Shown: in pieces, positions 55,857 through 63,930 of the stretch
How the letters are laid out: every line of letters starts with the position of its first letter
Position numbering within the stretch: position 1 is the first letter of the stretch
NCBI RefSeq assembly: GCF_004028635.1
Contig: NZ_RQJW01000005.1
Coordinates: 620,001 to 684,000 of the forward strand
Reading direction: 5' to 3'
Origin: Streptomyces cyaneus
Lineage (GTDB): Bacteria > Actinomycetota > Actinomycetes > Streptomycetales > Streptomycetaceae
DNA: 64,000 nucleotides
Translations under genes and position numbers: made by a program
The notes under the pieces: generated by a model
The model's database searches: none
Seen by the model: only the letters and a program-made list of their open reading frames with translations
Told to the model about the DNA's origin: nothing

Positions 55857-57138
55857 GGGCCGCCCCCTCGGCCGCGGCCGATCCGCCGGCCACCGTCAAC
55901 ACCTCGGTCAGCAGTCTGATCACGGTGGCCGTCGGCGGCGGGGGGAAGTCGAAGCCCGTGCGCCGCGACGACACCGCCGCGATCAGCCGCCGTACCCCGG
56001 GGTTCCTTCTGGCGAGCTCCGCGTCCTGCCCGCCGAGTTCGGTCTTGGCGAACTCGGCCTCGTCGAACCGCGCCCAGACGCCGGGATCGCGCTGCAGGGC
56101 GGAGTAGAAGTCGGGGTGCATGATCTGGAACGCGAGGAGTGTGCCCGCGTGCAGCAGCCGTTCCCGCCCGGGCGGGTCGTTGTGCTCGTGCAGCGTCAGG
56201 GCCGTGTGGTTCAGGCCGTTGACGAAGCGGCGCACCCTTCGCGGGTTGGCCGTGAAGGCGACCTCGATGAGCTCCCAGAGCTCGCGTGAGCCCGTCAGCG
56301 CCGGGTCCGTGACCTCGTCGTGAAGGTGCAGCTGCAGTGACTCGAACGGGATCACGGGCAGGTGGAACGGAAAGTGGATCAGCTTCTCCAGGTACTGACG
56401 GCCGCGCGCGCCGTCCGTACGTTCGCTGTCGAACCGTTTGGCCGCCGCGTCCGCGACGACCTGATAGTCCATGGCGAGGACGAAGACACAGGAGCCCTCT
56501 CCCATGAAGAGTTTCAGGGAGTCGAGCACGGTGATCGCCGCGTCCTCGTGGCAGCGGTCCAGGTCGTCGATGAACAGGACGAGCCGACCGCCGTCGGAGT
56601 ATGCGTTGACGACGTCCTTGAAGTCCTGTTCAAAGCGGTTGACGTGCAGATATGTCTCCACGCCCGGTGCGGTGAGCGCGCTCTGCACGGCGTCGACGTC
56701 CTCGGGGCCCAGGAAACCCGCCGTGAGGGGGCCCGCCGTCCTGCGCGCGAGCAGCCAGGCCGCCGCCTGGCTCAGCCGCTTCACCGTCTCCAGGGCTGCG
56801 CCGAGCCGCTCCTGCGGCGTCTCCTCACCGGACTTCCGTCGGTGGTCGAGGTCCTGGGCGATCTCGGTGAGTACGGTCTGGATGAGCGCGTGCCAGATCT
56901 CGTCCTTCTGGTCGTACTTCCAGGGATTGAACCAGACGGTCCGGATGTCGCGGGCTTTCAGCAGGCCCTCGCAGACCTTCATGAAACTCGACTTGCCCAT
57001 CCCCCAGGGCCCGAAGACCCCGATGGTCAACGGCAGGCCCTCCGCGGTCGCGATCGCGTCGCAGAGCACCTTGGCATGAGTGCTGAATCCGAAACGATCT
57101 CCGTCCGGTCCCGAAATCGGATTGTCGGGCAGCAGCAT
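55846..57138 (-). CDS. KAP family P-loop NTPase
   Basis: A 430-residue STAND-like NTPase of the KAP group. Walker A GPWGMGKSS lies at 43-51, the KAP signature WFNPWKYDQKDEIWHALI follows at ~69-86, and Walker B LFIDDLDRC at 188-196. RRVRRFVNGLN near 310 is the sensor/helical part. The membrane helices that many KAP proteins insert between the Walker motifs are at most weakly present (QAAAWLLARR to LTAGFLG). GGGGGAAACAC precedes the ATG at 57138. Known KAP proteins include PifA, which excludes phage T7. Here it is first in a two-gene operon with an Hsp70-like ATPase. Confidence 0.87.
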   Translation of the reverse strand: MLLPDNPISGPDGDRFGFSTHAKVLCDAIATAEGLPLTIGVFGPWGMGKSSFMKVCEGLLKARDIRTVWFNPWKYDQKDEIWHALIQTVLTEIAQDLDHRRKSGEETPQERLGAALETVKRLSQAAAWLLARRTAGPLTAGFLGPEDVDAVQSALTAPGVETYLHVNRFEQDFKDVVNAYSDGGRLVLFIDDLDRCHEDAAITVLDSLKLFMGEGSCVFVLAMDYQVVADAAAKRFDSERTDGARGRQYLEKLIHFPFHLPVIPFESLQLHLHDEVTDPALTGSRELWELIEVAFTANPRRVRRFVNGLNHTALTLHEHNDPPGRERLLHAGTLLAFQIMHPDFYSALQRDPGVWARFDEAEFAKTELGGQDAELARRNPGVRRLIAAVSSRRTGFDFPPPPTATVIRLLTEVLTVAGGSAAAEGAAHGA

Positions 57139-57336
57139 GTGTTTCCCCCCTCCCCCAAGCCGCCGTTCAGCCTCGGGTCGCCCTGACCAAGCGCTGTCGG
57201 CGGGTCACTCATGGTGCCCCCGAACAGGCCTGTCGGTGCCGGTGTTTCGGCCGAAACAGCCCGGTGACCAGGCCGGGATACGCGTTCCGTAGGAGGAGGG
57301 AGCTGCGATTGCACCAACGCGGCCGGAGATCGGCAA

Positions 57337-57380
57337 GGGGTCGGTACGCATCGATCCGGTCGACCGTGCGTACCGACCCC
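57337..57380 (-). terminator. Perfect 14-bp hairpin terminator
   Basis: GGGGTCGGTACGCA (57337-57350) pairs with TGCGTACCGACCCC (57367-57380), loop 16. It lies 30 bp past the stop of the leftward 5'-nucleotidase gene. Confidence 0.88.
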
Positions 57381-57410
57381 GCCTGCCCGCGCTTGACGCG
57401 CGCGTGCTGT

Positions 57411-59234
57411 CTAGCTCACGACCGTGATCCGCTTCGCCGCCGGCGGCGCGATCGGGTTGGTCGCCGAGGAGTTGGCCGTCAGGTACTTCTCCAGCGCCGT
57501 CAGGTCGTCCCCGCCGACCAGGTCGTTCGTGCCCTGGCCCAGCGTCGGGAAGCCGTCGCCGCCGCCCGCGAGGAAGCTGTTCGTGGCGACGCGGTAGGTG
57601 GCCGTCGGGTTGATCGCCTCACCGTTCAGCTTGATCGAGTCGGTCACCACCCGGTCCGCACCCGACTTCGTCAGGTCCAGCGTGTACGTCAGACCCGACG
57701 AGACCTGGAGGACCTTCGGCGCCGCCGCGTTCGTCCCGCTCACCTGCTCCTTGAGCACCTGGATCAGCTGCGCGCCGGTGAAGTCCTGGAGGTTCACGGT
57801 GTTGGAGAACGGCTGCACGGTGAAGCCCTCGGCGTACGTCACCACACCGTCGCCCTCGCTGCCCTTGGCCGCGTAGGTCAGCGGCGCCCGGACGCCGCCC
57901 GGGTTCATCAGCGCCAGGTCCGTCTCCGGGTCCAGCTCCTTGCCGTGCGCCAGCTGCGCGTCCGCGATCAGGTCGCCGATCGGGGACTCGGTGCCGGTGT
58001 TGGGGATGTCGGCGGATATGTAGCCGATCGCGCGGTTGCCGATGGGCGCCGCGAGGGTGTTCCACTTGCTGATCAGCTCGGTCATGTCGGGCGCCTTGGC
58101 GACCGTCCGGGTGACCACGTGGTTCGCCGACTTCACCGACGTACGGGCGATGTCGCCGGTGAAGCGGTCGTACGTCAGCGTCGTGTCCGTGTAGAGGCGG
58201 CCGAAGGACGCGGCCGAGGTGACCATGCGGGGCTTGCCCGACGGGTCGGGGACGGTGCAGACGTACGCGGCGTGCGTGTGGCCGGTGACCAGCGCGTCCA
58301 CCTGCGGCGTGATGTTCTTGGCGATGTCGACGATCGGGCCGGAGATGCCGTCACCGGCGCCCGGGGAGTCGCAGTTGTAGTTGTACGCGCCGGAGGCCGG
58401 CAGGCCGCCCTCGTGGATGAGCGCCACGATCGACTTCACGCCCTGCGCCTGGAGCACGCGCGCGTACTTGTTGATCGTCTCGACCTCGTCCTTGAACTTC
58501 AGGCCCTTGACGCCGTCCGCGGAGACGACCCCCGGCGTGTCCTCCAGGGTCACGCCGATGAACCCGACCTTGACACCGTTCTTCTTCCACACCCAGTAGG
58601 GCTTGAGGATCGGCTTGCCGGTCTTCTCGTCGAGGACGTTCGCGGCGAGGTAGGGGAAGTCGGCGCCCGCGAACTCCTCGTCCGTGTAGCAGCCGGCCGT
58701 CGGGTGGCAGCCGCCCTTCTGCAGCCGGGCCAGTTCCTTGGCGCCCTCGTCGAACTCGTGGTTGCCGACCGAGGTGACGTCCAGGTCGAGCTTGTTCAGC
58801 GCCTCGATGGTGGGCTCGTCGTGGAAGAGGCCCGAGATCAGCGGGGAGGCGCCGACCATGTCACCGCCGGCCGCGGTGATGGAGTACTTGTTGCCCTCGC
58901 GGGCCTGGCGCAGGTGGGTGGCGAGGTACTCCACGCCGCCCGCGTCGATGGTCTTCGTCGTGCCGTCCGCCTGGAGCTCGGTGACCCGCCCGGAGGAACC
59001 GGCCGGCGGCTCCAGGTTGCCGTGCAGGTCGTTGAAGGACAGCAGCTGCACGTCCTGGTAGCGGCTGTAGCCGTACCCGCCCCCGTGCTTCGCGGAGCTC
59101 TCCCCCGCCGTCGTCGTCGCCGTCGCGGGAAGCGCCGCGGCCAGCGCGCCCGCGGTGGCGAGGGACGCGGCGGCCGCGACGAGTGCGTACGTACGGCGTC
59201 TGCGGCGGTGCTGGTCGTGGGATGTGGCTGGCAT
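57411..59234 (-). CDS. Secreted 5'-nucleotidase / 2',3'-cyclic phosphodiesterase
   Basis: A 607-residue exported metallophosphoesterase. An Arg-rich signal peptide (RRRRRTYALVAAAASLATAGALAAALPATA) is followed by the two-metal catalytic domain: LLSFNDLHGNLEPP, AAGGDMVG, VGNHEFDEG, ALIHEGG and VTGHTHAAYV. The C-terminal specificity domain (~370-600) contains NPGGVRAPLTY and FLAGGGDGFPTL, the substrate-stacking region. It releases phosphate from nucleotides outside the cell. The ATG at 59234 has AGGGGGG just upstream; longer frames read through an 18-bp tandem repeat. Confidence 0.93.
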   Translation of the reverse strand: MPATSHDQHRRRRRTYALVAAAASLATAGALAAALPATATTTAGESSAKHGGGYGYSRYQDVQLLSFNDLHGNLEPPAGSSGRVTELQADGTTKTIDAGGVEYLATHLRQAREGNKYSITAAGGDMVGASPLISGLFHDEPTIEALNKLDLDVTSVGNHEFDEGAKELARLQKGGCHPTAGCYTDEEFAGADFPYLAANVLDEKTGKPILKPYWVWKKNGVKVGFIGVTLEDTPGVVSADGVKGLKFKDEVETINKYARVLQAQGVKSIVALIHEGGLPASGAYNYNCDSPGAGDGISGPIVDIAKNITPQVDALVTGHTHAAYVCTVPDPSGKPRMVTSAASFGRLYTDTTLTYDRFTGDIARTSVKSANHVVTRTVAKAPDMTELISKWNTLAAPIGNRAIGYISADIPNTGTESPIGDLIADAQLAHGKELDPETDLALMNPGGVRAPLTYAAKGSEGDGVVTYAEGFTVQPFSNTVNLQDFTGAQLIQVLKEQVSGTNAAAPKVLQVSSGLTYTLDLTKSGADRVVTDSIKLNGEAINPTATYRVATNSFLAGGGDGFPTLGQGTNDLVGGDDLTALEKYLTANSSATNPIAPPAAKRITVVS

Positions 59235-59243
59235 GCGCCCCCC

Positions 59244-59297
59244 TGTGAGTCGTGAATGACCCACGAGTCCTGAATAACCCGTGAGTCGTGAGTGACA
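59244..59297. repeat. Three 18-bp tandem repeats upstream of the 5'-nucleotidase gene
   Basis: TGTGAGTCGTGAATGACC, CACGAGTCCTGAATAACC and CGTGAGTCGTGAGTGACA follow each other without gaps, starting 10 bp before the nucleotidase start codon. The unit differs at only a few positions and is AT-richer than the flanks. Confidence 0.8.
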
Positions 59298-59415
59298 TGG
59301 CCCCGTCGGGCGGCAGCCTAGAGTCAACGCGCGTAGCGCGACAGGGGGTTCCTGGTTACAGCTGGGTTGCTTCTGTGCCGGGACTTTGCCGGAGCCGCCC
59401 CTTACCCTCGTACGC

Positions 59416-60342
59416 ATGACCAGCGACGACGCCGCACACCCCCTCCCGACCCGTTCCATCGAGACCCACTCCGCGCTCTCCCCGGAGCAGACCGAGGCCG
59501 TACTCGAACTGCTCGCGGAGGCCGCCCGGAACGACGGGCAGCAGGCGGTGTCCGAGCAGGGCCGACTGCAGCTGCGCGGCGGTGAGCGCGAAGGCGTGTC
59601 GCATCTGCTGCTGACCGTCGCCGACGAACTCGTCGGTTACGCCCAGCTGGAGGACACCGACCCGGTGGAGGCCCCGGCCGCCGAGCTGGTCGTCCACCCC
59701 TCGCACCGCGGCCACGGTCACGGCCGCGCGCTCGGCTCGGCCCTCCTCGCCGCGTCCGGCAAGCGGCTGCGGGTGTGGGCCCACGGCGGCCACGCCGCCG
59801 CCCGGCATCTCTCCCAGGTGCTCGGCCTCACCCTGTTCCGCGAACTGCGCCAAATGCGCCGCTCTTTGGCGGACCTGAAACTGCCGGACCCGGTGCTCCC
59901 CGAGGGCGTGACGGTCCGCACCTTCGTGCCCGGCCAGGACGACGCGGCCTGGCTCGCCGCGAACGCCGCCGCCTTCGCCCACCACCCCGAGCAGGGCTCC
60001 CTCACCCAGCGCGACCTCGACGACCGCAAGGCCGAGCCGTGGTTCGACCCGGCGGGGTTCTTCCTGGCCGAGCGCGAGGGCGAGCTCGTCGGCTTCCACT
60101 GGACGAAGGTCCACGCGGAGCAACGGCTGGGCGAGGTGTACGTCCTCGGTGTGCGACCGGGCGCGCAGGGCGGCGGCCTGGGCAAGGCCCTGACGACGAT
60201 CGGCCTGCGGCATCTGGCCGGGCAGGGGCTGCCCACGGCCATGCTCTACGTCGACGCCGACAACAAGGCGGCGGTGTCGGTGTACGAGCGGCTGGGGTTC
60301 GTGACGTACGAGACGGACCTCATGTACCGGGCGGAGACGTGA
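59416..60342 (+). CDS. mshD: Mycothiol synthase MshD
   Basis: A 308-residue tandem GNAT enzyme that acetylates Cys-GlcN-Ins with acetyl-CoA, the final step of mycothiol synthesis. The first GNAT domain carries LVVHPSHRGHGHGRALGSALL. The second, catalytic domain carries VYVLGVRPGAQGGGLGKAL and YVDADNKAAVSVYERLGF. VGFHWTKVH is diagnostic of MshD. The ATG at 59416 is chosen. It is divergent from the nucleotidase and followed by a strong terminator. mshA is 53 kb away. Confidence 0.95.
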   Translation: MTSDDAAHPLPTRSIETHSALSPEQTEAVLELLAEAARNDGQQAVSEQGRLQLRGGEREGVSHLLLTVADELVGYAQLEDTDPVEAPAAELVVHPSHRGHGHGRALGSALLAASGKRLRVWAHGGHAAARHLSQVLGLTLFRELRQMRRSLADLKLPDPVLPEGVTVRTFVPGQDDAAWLAANAAAFAHHPEQGSLTQRDLDDRKAEPWFDPAGFFLAEREGELVGFHWTKVHAEQRLGEVYVLGVRPGAQGGGLGKALTTIGLRHLAGQGLPTAMLYVDADNKAAVSVYERLGFVTYETDLMYRAET

Positions 60343-60365
60343 CACCAAACCGCATATAACTCCCA

Positions 60366-60400
60366 GAAGGGGCGGTGACCTTGACGCCGCCCCTTCTTTT
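60366..60400 (+). terminator. Terminator after mshD
   Basis: GAAGGGGCGG (60366-60375) pairs with CCGCCCCTTC (60387-60396), followed by TTTT. A textbook intrinsic terminator. Confidence 0.9.
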
Positions 60401-60401
60401 G

Positions 60402-60439
60402 CACCACCCTTTCACTACTCAATTAGTGAAAGGGTGGTG
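60402..60439. promoter_or_regulatory. 16-bp palindromic operator of the GntR-ABC operon
   Basis: CACCACCCTTTCACTA (60402-60417) and TAGTGAAAGGGTGGTG (60424-60439) are exact reverse complements around CTCAAT. It overlaps the region just before the GntR start, as expected for an autoregulated YtrA-type repressor. Confidence 0.7.
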
Positions 60440-60445
60440 GAACGG

Positions 60446-60832
60446 ATGGTCGAGTACCGCATCGACCGGCGCTCCGGCGTCGCCACCTACGTGCAGATCG
60501 TCCAGCAGACCAAACAGGCCCTGCGCCTGGGCCTGTTGGAGCCGGGGGACAAGCTGCCGACGGCCCGTGAGGTCGTCGAGGCCACCGCCATCAACCCCAA
60601 CACCGTCCTCAAGGCCTACCGCGAACTGGAACGCGAGGGCCTGGTCGAGGCACGGCGGGGACTCGGCACGTTCGTGCGACGCGGACTGAACACCGCGCCG
60701 GCCGACTCGCCGCTGCGCACCGAACTGGACGCGTGGGCCGTACGGGCCCGCGAGGCCGGCCTGGAGCGCGACGACGTGGACGCGCTCTTCACTTCTGTAC
60801 TGGACACGCACTTCAAGGGGGACGAGTCATGA
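60446..60832 (+). CDS. YtrA-type GntR regulator
   Basis: A 128-residue short GntR protein: winged helix (residues ~5-75) with YVQIVQQTKQALRLGLLEPGDKLPTAREVVEATAINPNTVLKAYRELEREGLV, then a ~45-residue dimerisation helix. YtrA proteins repress ABC exporter operons placed directly downstream, as here. The ATG at 60446 is chosen; GTGs at 60434 and 60437 are in frame but lie inside the palindrome. Its stop overlaps the ATPase start as ATGA. Confidence 0.9.
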   Translation: MVEYRIDRRSGVATYVQIVQQTKQALRLGLLEPGDKLPTAREVVEATAINPNTVLKAYRELEREGLVEARRGLGTFVRRGLNTAPADSPLRTELDAWAVRAREAGLERDDVDALFTSVLDTHFKGDES

Positions 60833-61716
60833 CCGAGACCGCCATCGAGGCGGCCGCGCTGAGCAAGAGGTTCGGGCGGCGCCGGGGGCCGGCGCTGGAC
60901 GGCTGCACCTTCCGGCTCCCGGCAGGCCGCGTCTGCGCCGTCGTCGGACCGAACGGCGCGGGCAAGTCGACCCTGCTCTCCCTCGCCGCCGGACTGCTGC
61001 GCCCCACCGACGGCACGATCACCGTCCTCGGCCAGACCCCGGCGGCGGCCCGCGAGCGACTCGCGTACGTCGCCCAGGACAAGCCCCTGCACCCCCAGCT
61101 CACCGTCGCCGACACCCTGCGCCTCGGCCGCGAGCTGAACCCCCGCCGCTGGGACGACCGCGTCGCCGAGCGGATCGTCGCCGAGGGCGACCTCGCCCCG
61201 GACGCCAAGATCCGCACGCTCTCCGGCGGCCAGCGCACCCGCGTCGCGCTCGCCCTCGCCCTCGGCAAGCGCCCCGAACTGCTGCTCCTGGACGAGCCGA
61301 TGGCCGACCTCGACCCGCTCGCCCGGCACCAGCTGATGGCCACGCTCATGGCCGACGCGGCCGAGCACGGCACCACGGTTGTCATGTCCTCGCACGTCGT
61401 CGCCGAGCTGGACGGCGCCTGCGACCACCTCCTGCTGCTCGGCGCCGGCCGGGTCCGCCTCGCCGGCCCGCTGGACGACCTGCTCGCCGCGCACAAGCTG
61501 GTCACCGGCCGGGCCGACGCCTCCCTCGCCCCGCACACCGTGGTCGAGTCCCGCACCACGGGACGCCAACTCACCGCACTCGTACGCCCCGACGGCCCCC
61601 TCGGCGACGGCTGGCAGACCACCGCCCCCACCCTGGAGGAGCTGGTCCTGGCCCACCTGCGCGCCCCCGAGGCCCCGGCCCTGCGGCTCGACACCCCGCA
61701 GGAGGCCGCCGTATGA
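60829..61716 (+). CDS. ABC transporter ATP-binding protein
   Basis: A 295-residue ATPase. Walker A VVGPNGAGKSTLLSL, Q-loop in YVAQDKPLH, signature TLSGGQRTRVALALAL, Walker B LLLLDEPMADLDPLAR and the H-loop VVMSSHVVAEL are intact. A ~90-residue C-terminal extension is present, as in drug- or peptide-exporter ATPases. It overlaps the regulator and the first permease by 4 bp at each end (ATGA), making a tightly coupled operon of regulator, ATPase and two permeases. Substrates of such YtrA-linked exporters are often cell-wall-active compounds. Confidence 0.94.
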   Translation: MTETAIEAAALSKRFGRRRGPALDGCTFRLPAGRVCAVVGPNGAGKSTLLSLAAGLLRPTDGTITVLGQTPAAARERLAYVAQDKPLHPQLTVADTLRLGRELNPRRWDDRVAERIVAEGDLAPDAKIRTLSGGQRTRVALALALGKRPELLLLDEPMADLDPLARHQLMATLMADAAEHGTTVVMSSHVVAELDGACDHLLLLGAGRVRLAGPLDDLLAAHKLVTGRADASLAPHTVVESRTTGRQLTALVRPDGPLGDGWQTTAPTLEELVLAHLRAPEAPALRLDTPQEAAV

Positions 61717-62717
61717 CCGCCGTGACCCTCGAGACGTCCACCGCCGCCACGCCCACCCGCGGACCGCGCGGCCTGCTCTGGACGATGCTGCGACTGCACC
61801 GCTCGGCGCTGTGGTTCTGGGTGATGCTGGTGGCCGTCGGAGCGGGAGCACTGCTGTGGGCGTACGGTCCGGGGGCGGACGCCGCGTGGGCCGAGTTCCG
61901 GAAGGCGGGCTGCGATGCCGTGTCACCGGGTGGCCTGACCTGCGACATGGGTGCCGGTGCCGCCTACGGCCGGTACGACGCCGCAATCGCCCTCGGCTCC
62001 GGAGTCCTCGCCCTCGCGCCCTTCCTCACCGCCGCCTGGGCGGGCGCCGCGCTCATCGGGCGCGAACTGGAGAGCGGGACCGCCCAGTTGGCCTGGACCC
62101 AGTCCGTGTCACCGGCCCGCTGGCTGGCCGCCAAACTCGCCGTCCCGGCCGCCCTGCTCGTCTCCGGCACCCTCGTGCTCACTCTGGTGCACCGCATGGT
62201 CTTCTCGGTGGACGGTGCGCTGCGGCTCACGGGCGGCTCGCGGGCCTGGTACCAGGGCGCCACCTTCGAGGCCAACGGCACCCTCGCCACCGCCTACGCC
62301 CTCCTCGGCCTCACCGTCGGCGTCCTCGCGGGCCTGCTCCAGCGCCGGGCCCTGGCCGCGCTCGGCACGGCGGTCGTGGGCCTCGCGATCCTCGCGGCCG
62401 CGCTCGGCGCCCTGCGCCCGTACCTGTGGCCGGTCGAGACGCTCACCGACAAGAACGAGTACCCCGAGTTCATCGGCATGGTCGTCGGCGAGGGCGCGCT
62501 CACCTCCACCGGCGCCCGCGTCCCGGACCCCATCTGCGTCGACAACGCCAAGTGCCTCGCCGAGCACGACATCGTGGGCTTCTACCGCGACTACCACCCG
62601 GCCTCCCACTTCTGGCCCCTGCAACTCGTGGAGACCGGCATCGTCCTCGCCGTCGCCGCACTGGCGGTCCTGCTCGCCTTCCGGCTGCTGAACCGCCGCA
62701 CCGGAGCCGCCGCATGA
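61713..62717 (+). CDS. ABC transporter permease 1
   Basis: A 334-residue membrane protein with six predicted helices (ALWFWVMLVAVGAGALLWAY first, IVLAVAALAVLLAFRLL last). AWAGAALIGRELESGTAQLAWTQSVSPARWLAAKLAVPAALL is the conserved cytoplasmic coupling region for the ATPase. A ~100-residue extracellular loop lies before the last helix and includes two Cys (DPICVDNAKCLAEHD). It is paralogous to permease 2 immediately downstream (4-bp overlap), so the exporter is probably a heterodimer. Confidence 0.9.
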   Translation: MTAVTLETSTAATPTRGPRGLLWTMLRLHRSALWFWVMLVAVGAGALLWAYGPGADAAWAEFRKAGCDAVSPGGLTCDMGAGAAYGRYDAAIALGSGVLALAPFLTAAWAGAALIGRELESGTAQLAWTQSVSPARWLAAKLAVPAALLVSGTLVLTLVHRMVFSVDGALRLTGGSRAWYQGATFEANGTLATAYALLGLTVGVLAGLLQRRALAALGTAVVGLAILAAALGALRPYLWPVETLTDKNEYPEFIGMVVGEGALTSTGARVPDPICVDNAKCLAEHDIVGFYRDYHPASHFWPLQLVETGIVLAVAALAVLLAFRLLNRRTGAAA

Positions 62718-63631
62718 CCACCACACTCACCGCCACGACAGCCCCGGCCGGCCTCACCTCACGGGGGCCGCGCGGCCTGGTCTGGGCCGTCCTGCGGGTG
62801 CACCGCACGGCCCTGGTCTTCTGGGGGCTCACCCTGACCGCCGCGACGGCGGGCCTGATCTGGATGCACACGATCGCGGACGACGCCCGCCGGGGAAACG
62901 TCCCGTGCGCCGAGCCCGCCCACGACGGCCTCCCCTCCTGCGCCTCGGTCGAGGCGATCACCGTCGACGACCTCTACTCCGACGGCATCGCCCTGGTCAC
63001 CACGGCCCTGTGCTACGTGATCTTCCCCGTGGCCGCCTGGGCGGGCGGGGCGCTGATCGGCCGGGAGCTGGAGAGCGGCACCGCCCGGCTCGCCTGGACC
63101 CAGTCGGTCACCCCGGCCCGATGGCTGGCAGCCAAGCTCGCGGTCCCGGCCGCCCTGCTCACCGCCGGAACCGGTGCCGTCCTGCTGCTGAACCTCTGGG
63201 CCCGCACGGACGACAACCCGAACCTCGTCGGGGACTGGTACGGACCCGACCAGTTCGCCGGCATCGGCCCGGTGGCCGTCGCCTACGCTCTGGCCGGCCT
63301 CGCCCTCGGCACGCTCGCCGGACTGCTGCTCCGCCGGGCACTGCCCGCCGCCGGGCTGGGCTTCGCGGCCGCGCTGCTCCTCTACACCGTGCTGGAGCGC
63401 TACCGCGGGGACCTCTGGCCCAAGGTCATCCGCGCCGACGCGGGCGGCTTCGAGCTGCCGCGCTCGGTCTGGGCGATGAGCTGGCCCGGCCCCACCGGGG
63501 CGACCCGGGCGATGTACCACCCCCAGTCCCACTTCTGGCCGCTCCAGTACGTCGAGACCGGCATTCTTCTCGCCGTGGCCGCCGTGGCGACGCTCGCCGC
63601 CTTCCGGCTGCTGCGCCGCCGTACCGCCTGA
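62714..63631 (+). CDS. ABC transporter permease 2
   Basis: A 305-residue paralogue of permease 1: GPRGLVWAVLRVHRTALVFW near the start and GALIGRELESGTARLAWTQSVTPARWLAAKLAVPAALL are almost identical to permease 1. It has an early extracellular loop with two Cys (NVPCAEPAHDGLPSCASVE) and six helices. HPQSHFWPLQYVETGILLAV matches the permease 1 ending. It completes the GntR-ABC operon and is followed by a strong terminator. Confidence 0.9.
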   Translation: MTTTLTATTAPAGLTSRGPRGLVWAVLRVHRTALVFWGLTLTAATAGLIWMHTIADDARRGNVPCAEPAHDGLPSCASVEAITVDDLYSDGIALVTTALCYVIFPVAAWAGGALIGRELESGTARLAWTQSVTPARWLAAKLAVPAALLTAGTGAVLLLNLWARTDDNPNLVGDWYGPDQFAGIGPVAVAYALAGLALGTLAGLLLRRALPAAGLGFAAALLLYTVLERYRGDLWPKVIRADAGGFELPRSVWAMSWPGPTGATRAMYHPQSHFWPLQYVETGILLAVAAVATLAAFRLLRRRTA

Positions 63632-63651
63632 CGGCGTACCGAACCTCCGGC

Positions 63652-63686
63652 CCGCACGTCCCTCCACGGGGGGGAGGGACGTGCGG
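63652..63686 (+). terminator. Perfect 14-bp terminator of the ABC operon
   Basis: CCGCACGTCCCTCC (63652-63665) pairs exactly with GGAGGGACGTGCGG (63673-63686), 7-base loop, 20 bp after the last permease. Confidence 0.9.
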
Positions 63687-63930
63687 CTCGGACCGACGCC
63701 CCGTCACGCAGACGCCCGCGAGCCGCCCCCCGATATCCCACACGCCATGTCTCCGTAACCATTGGTTCAGACGGACTTGCGACGCTCAGCCAATGACGCC
63801 CGCCGTGCCAGAGCCTGCGCCGCCCCCGGGAGGGAGCGCGAGGAACGGGGACGCACGACGCCTCCCCGCCACGCTCCCACCCGTGCTGTCCGACGCGCCC
63901 ATAAGCCTCGCCACGCGGAACAATGGGCAT

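Noticed and set aside
63632..63930. PHO box in front of ppk
   Set aside because: Only a weak GTTCAGA-like match near 63760; no paired GTTCACC repeats.
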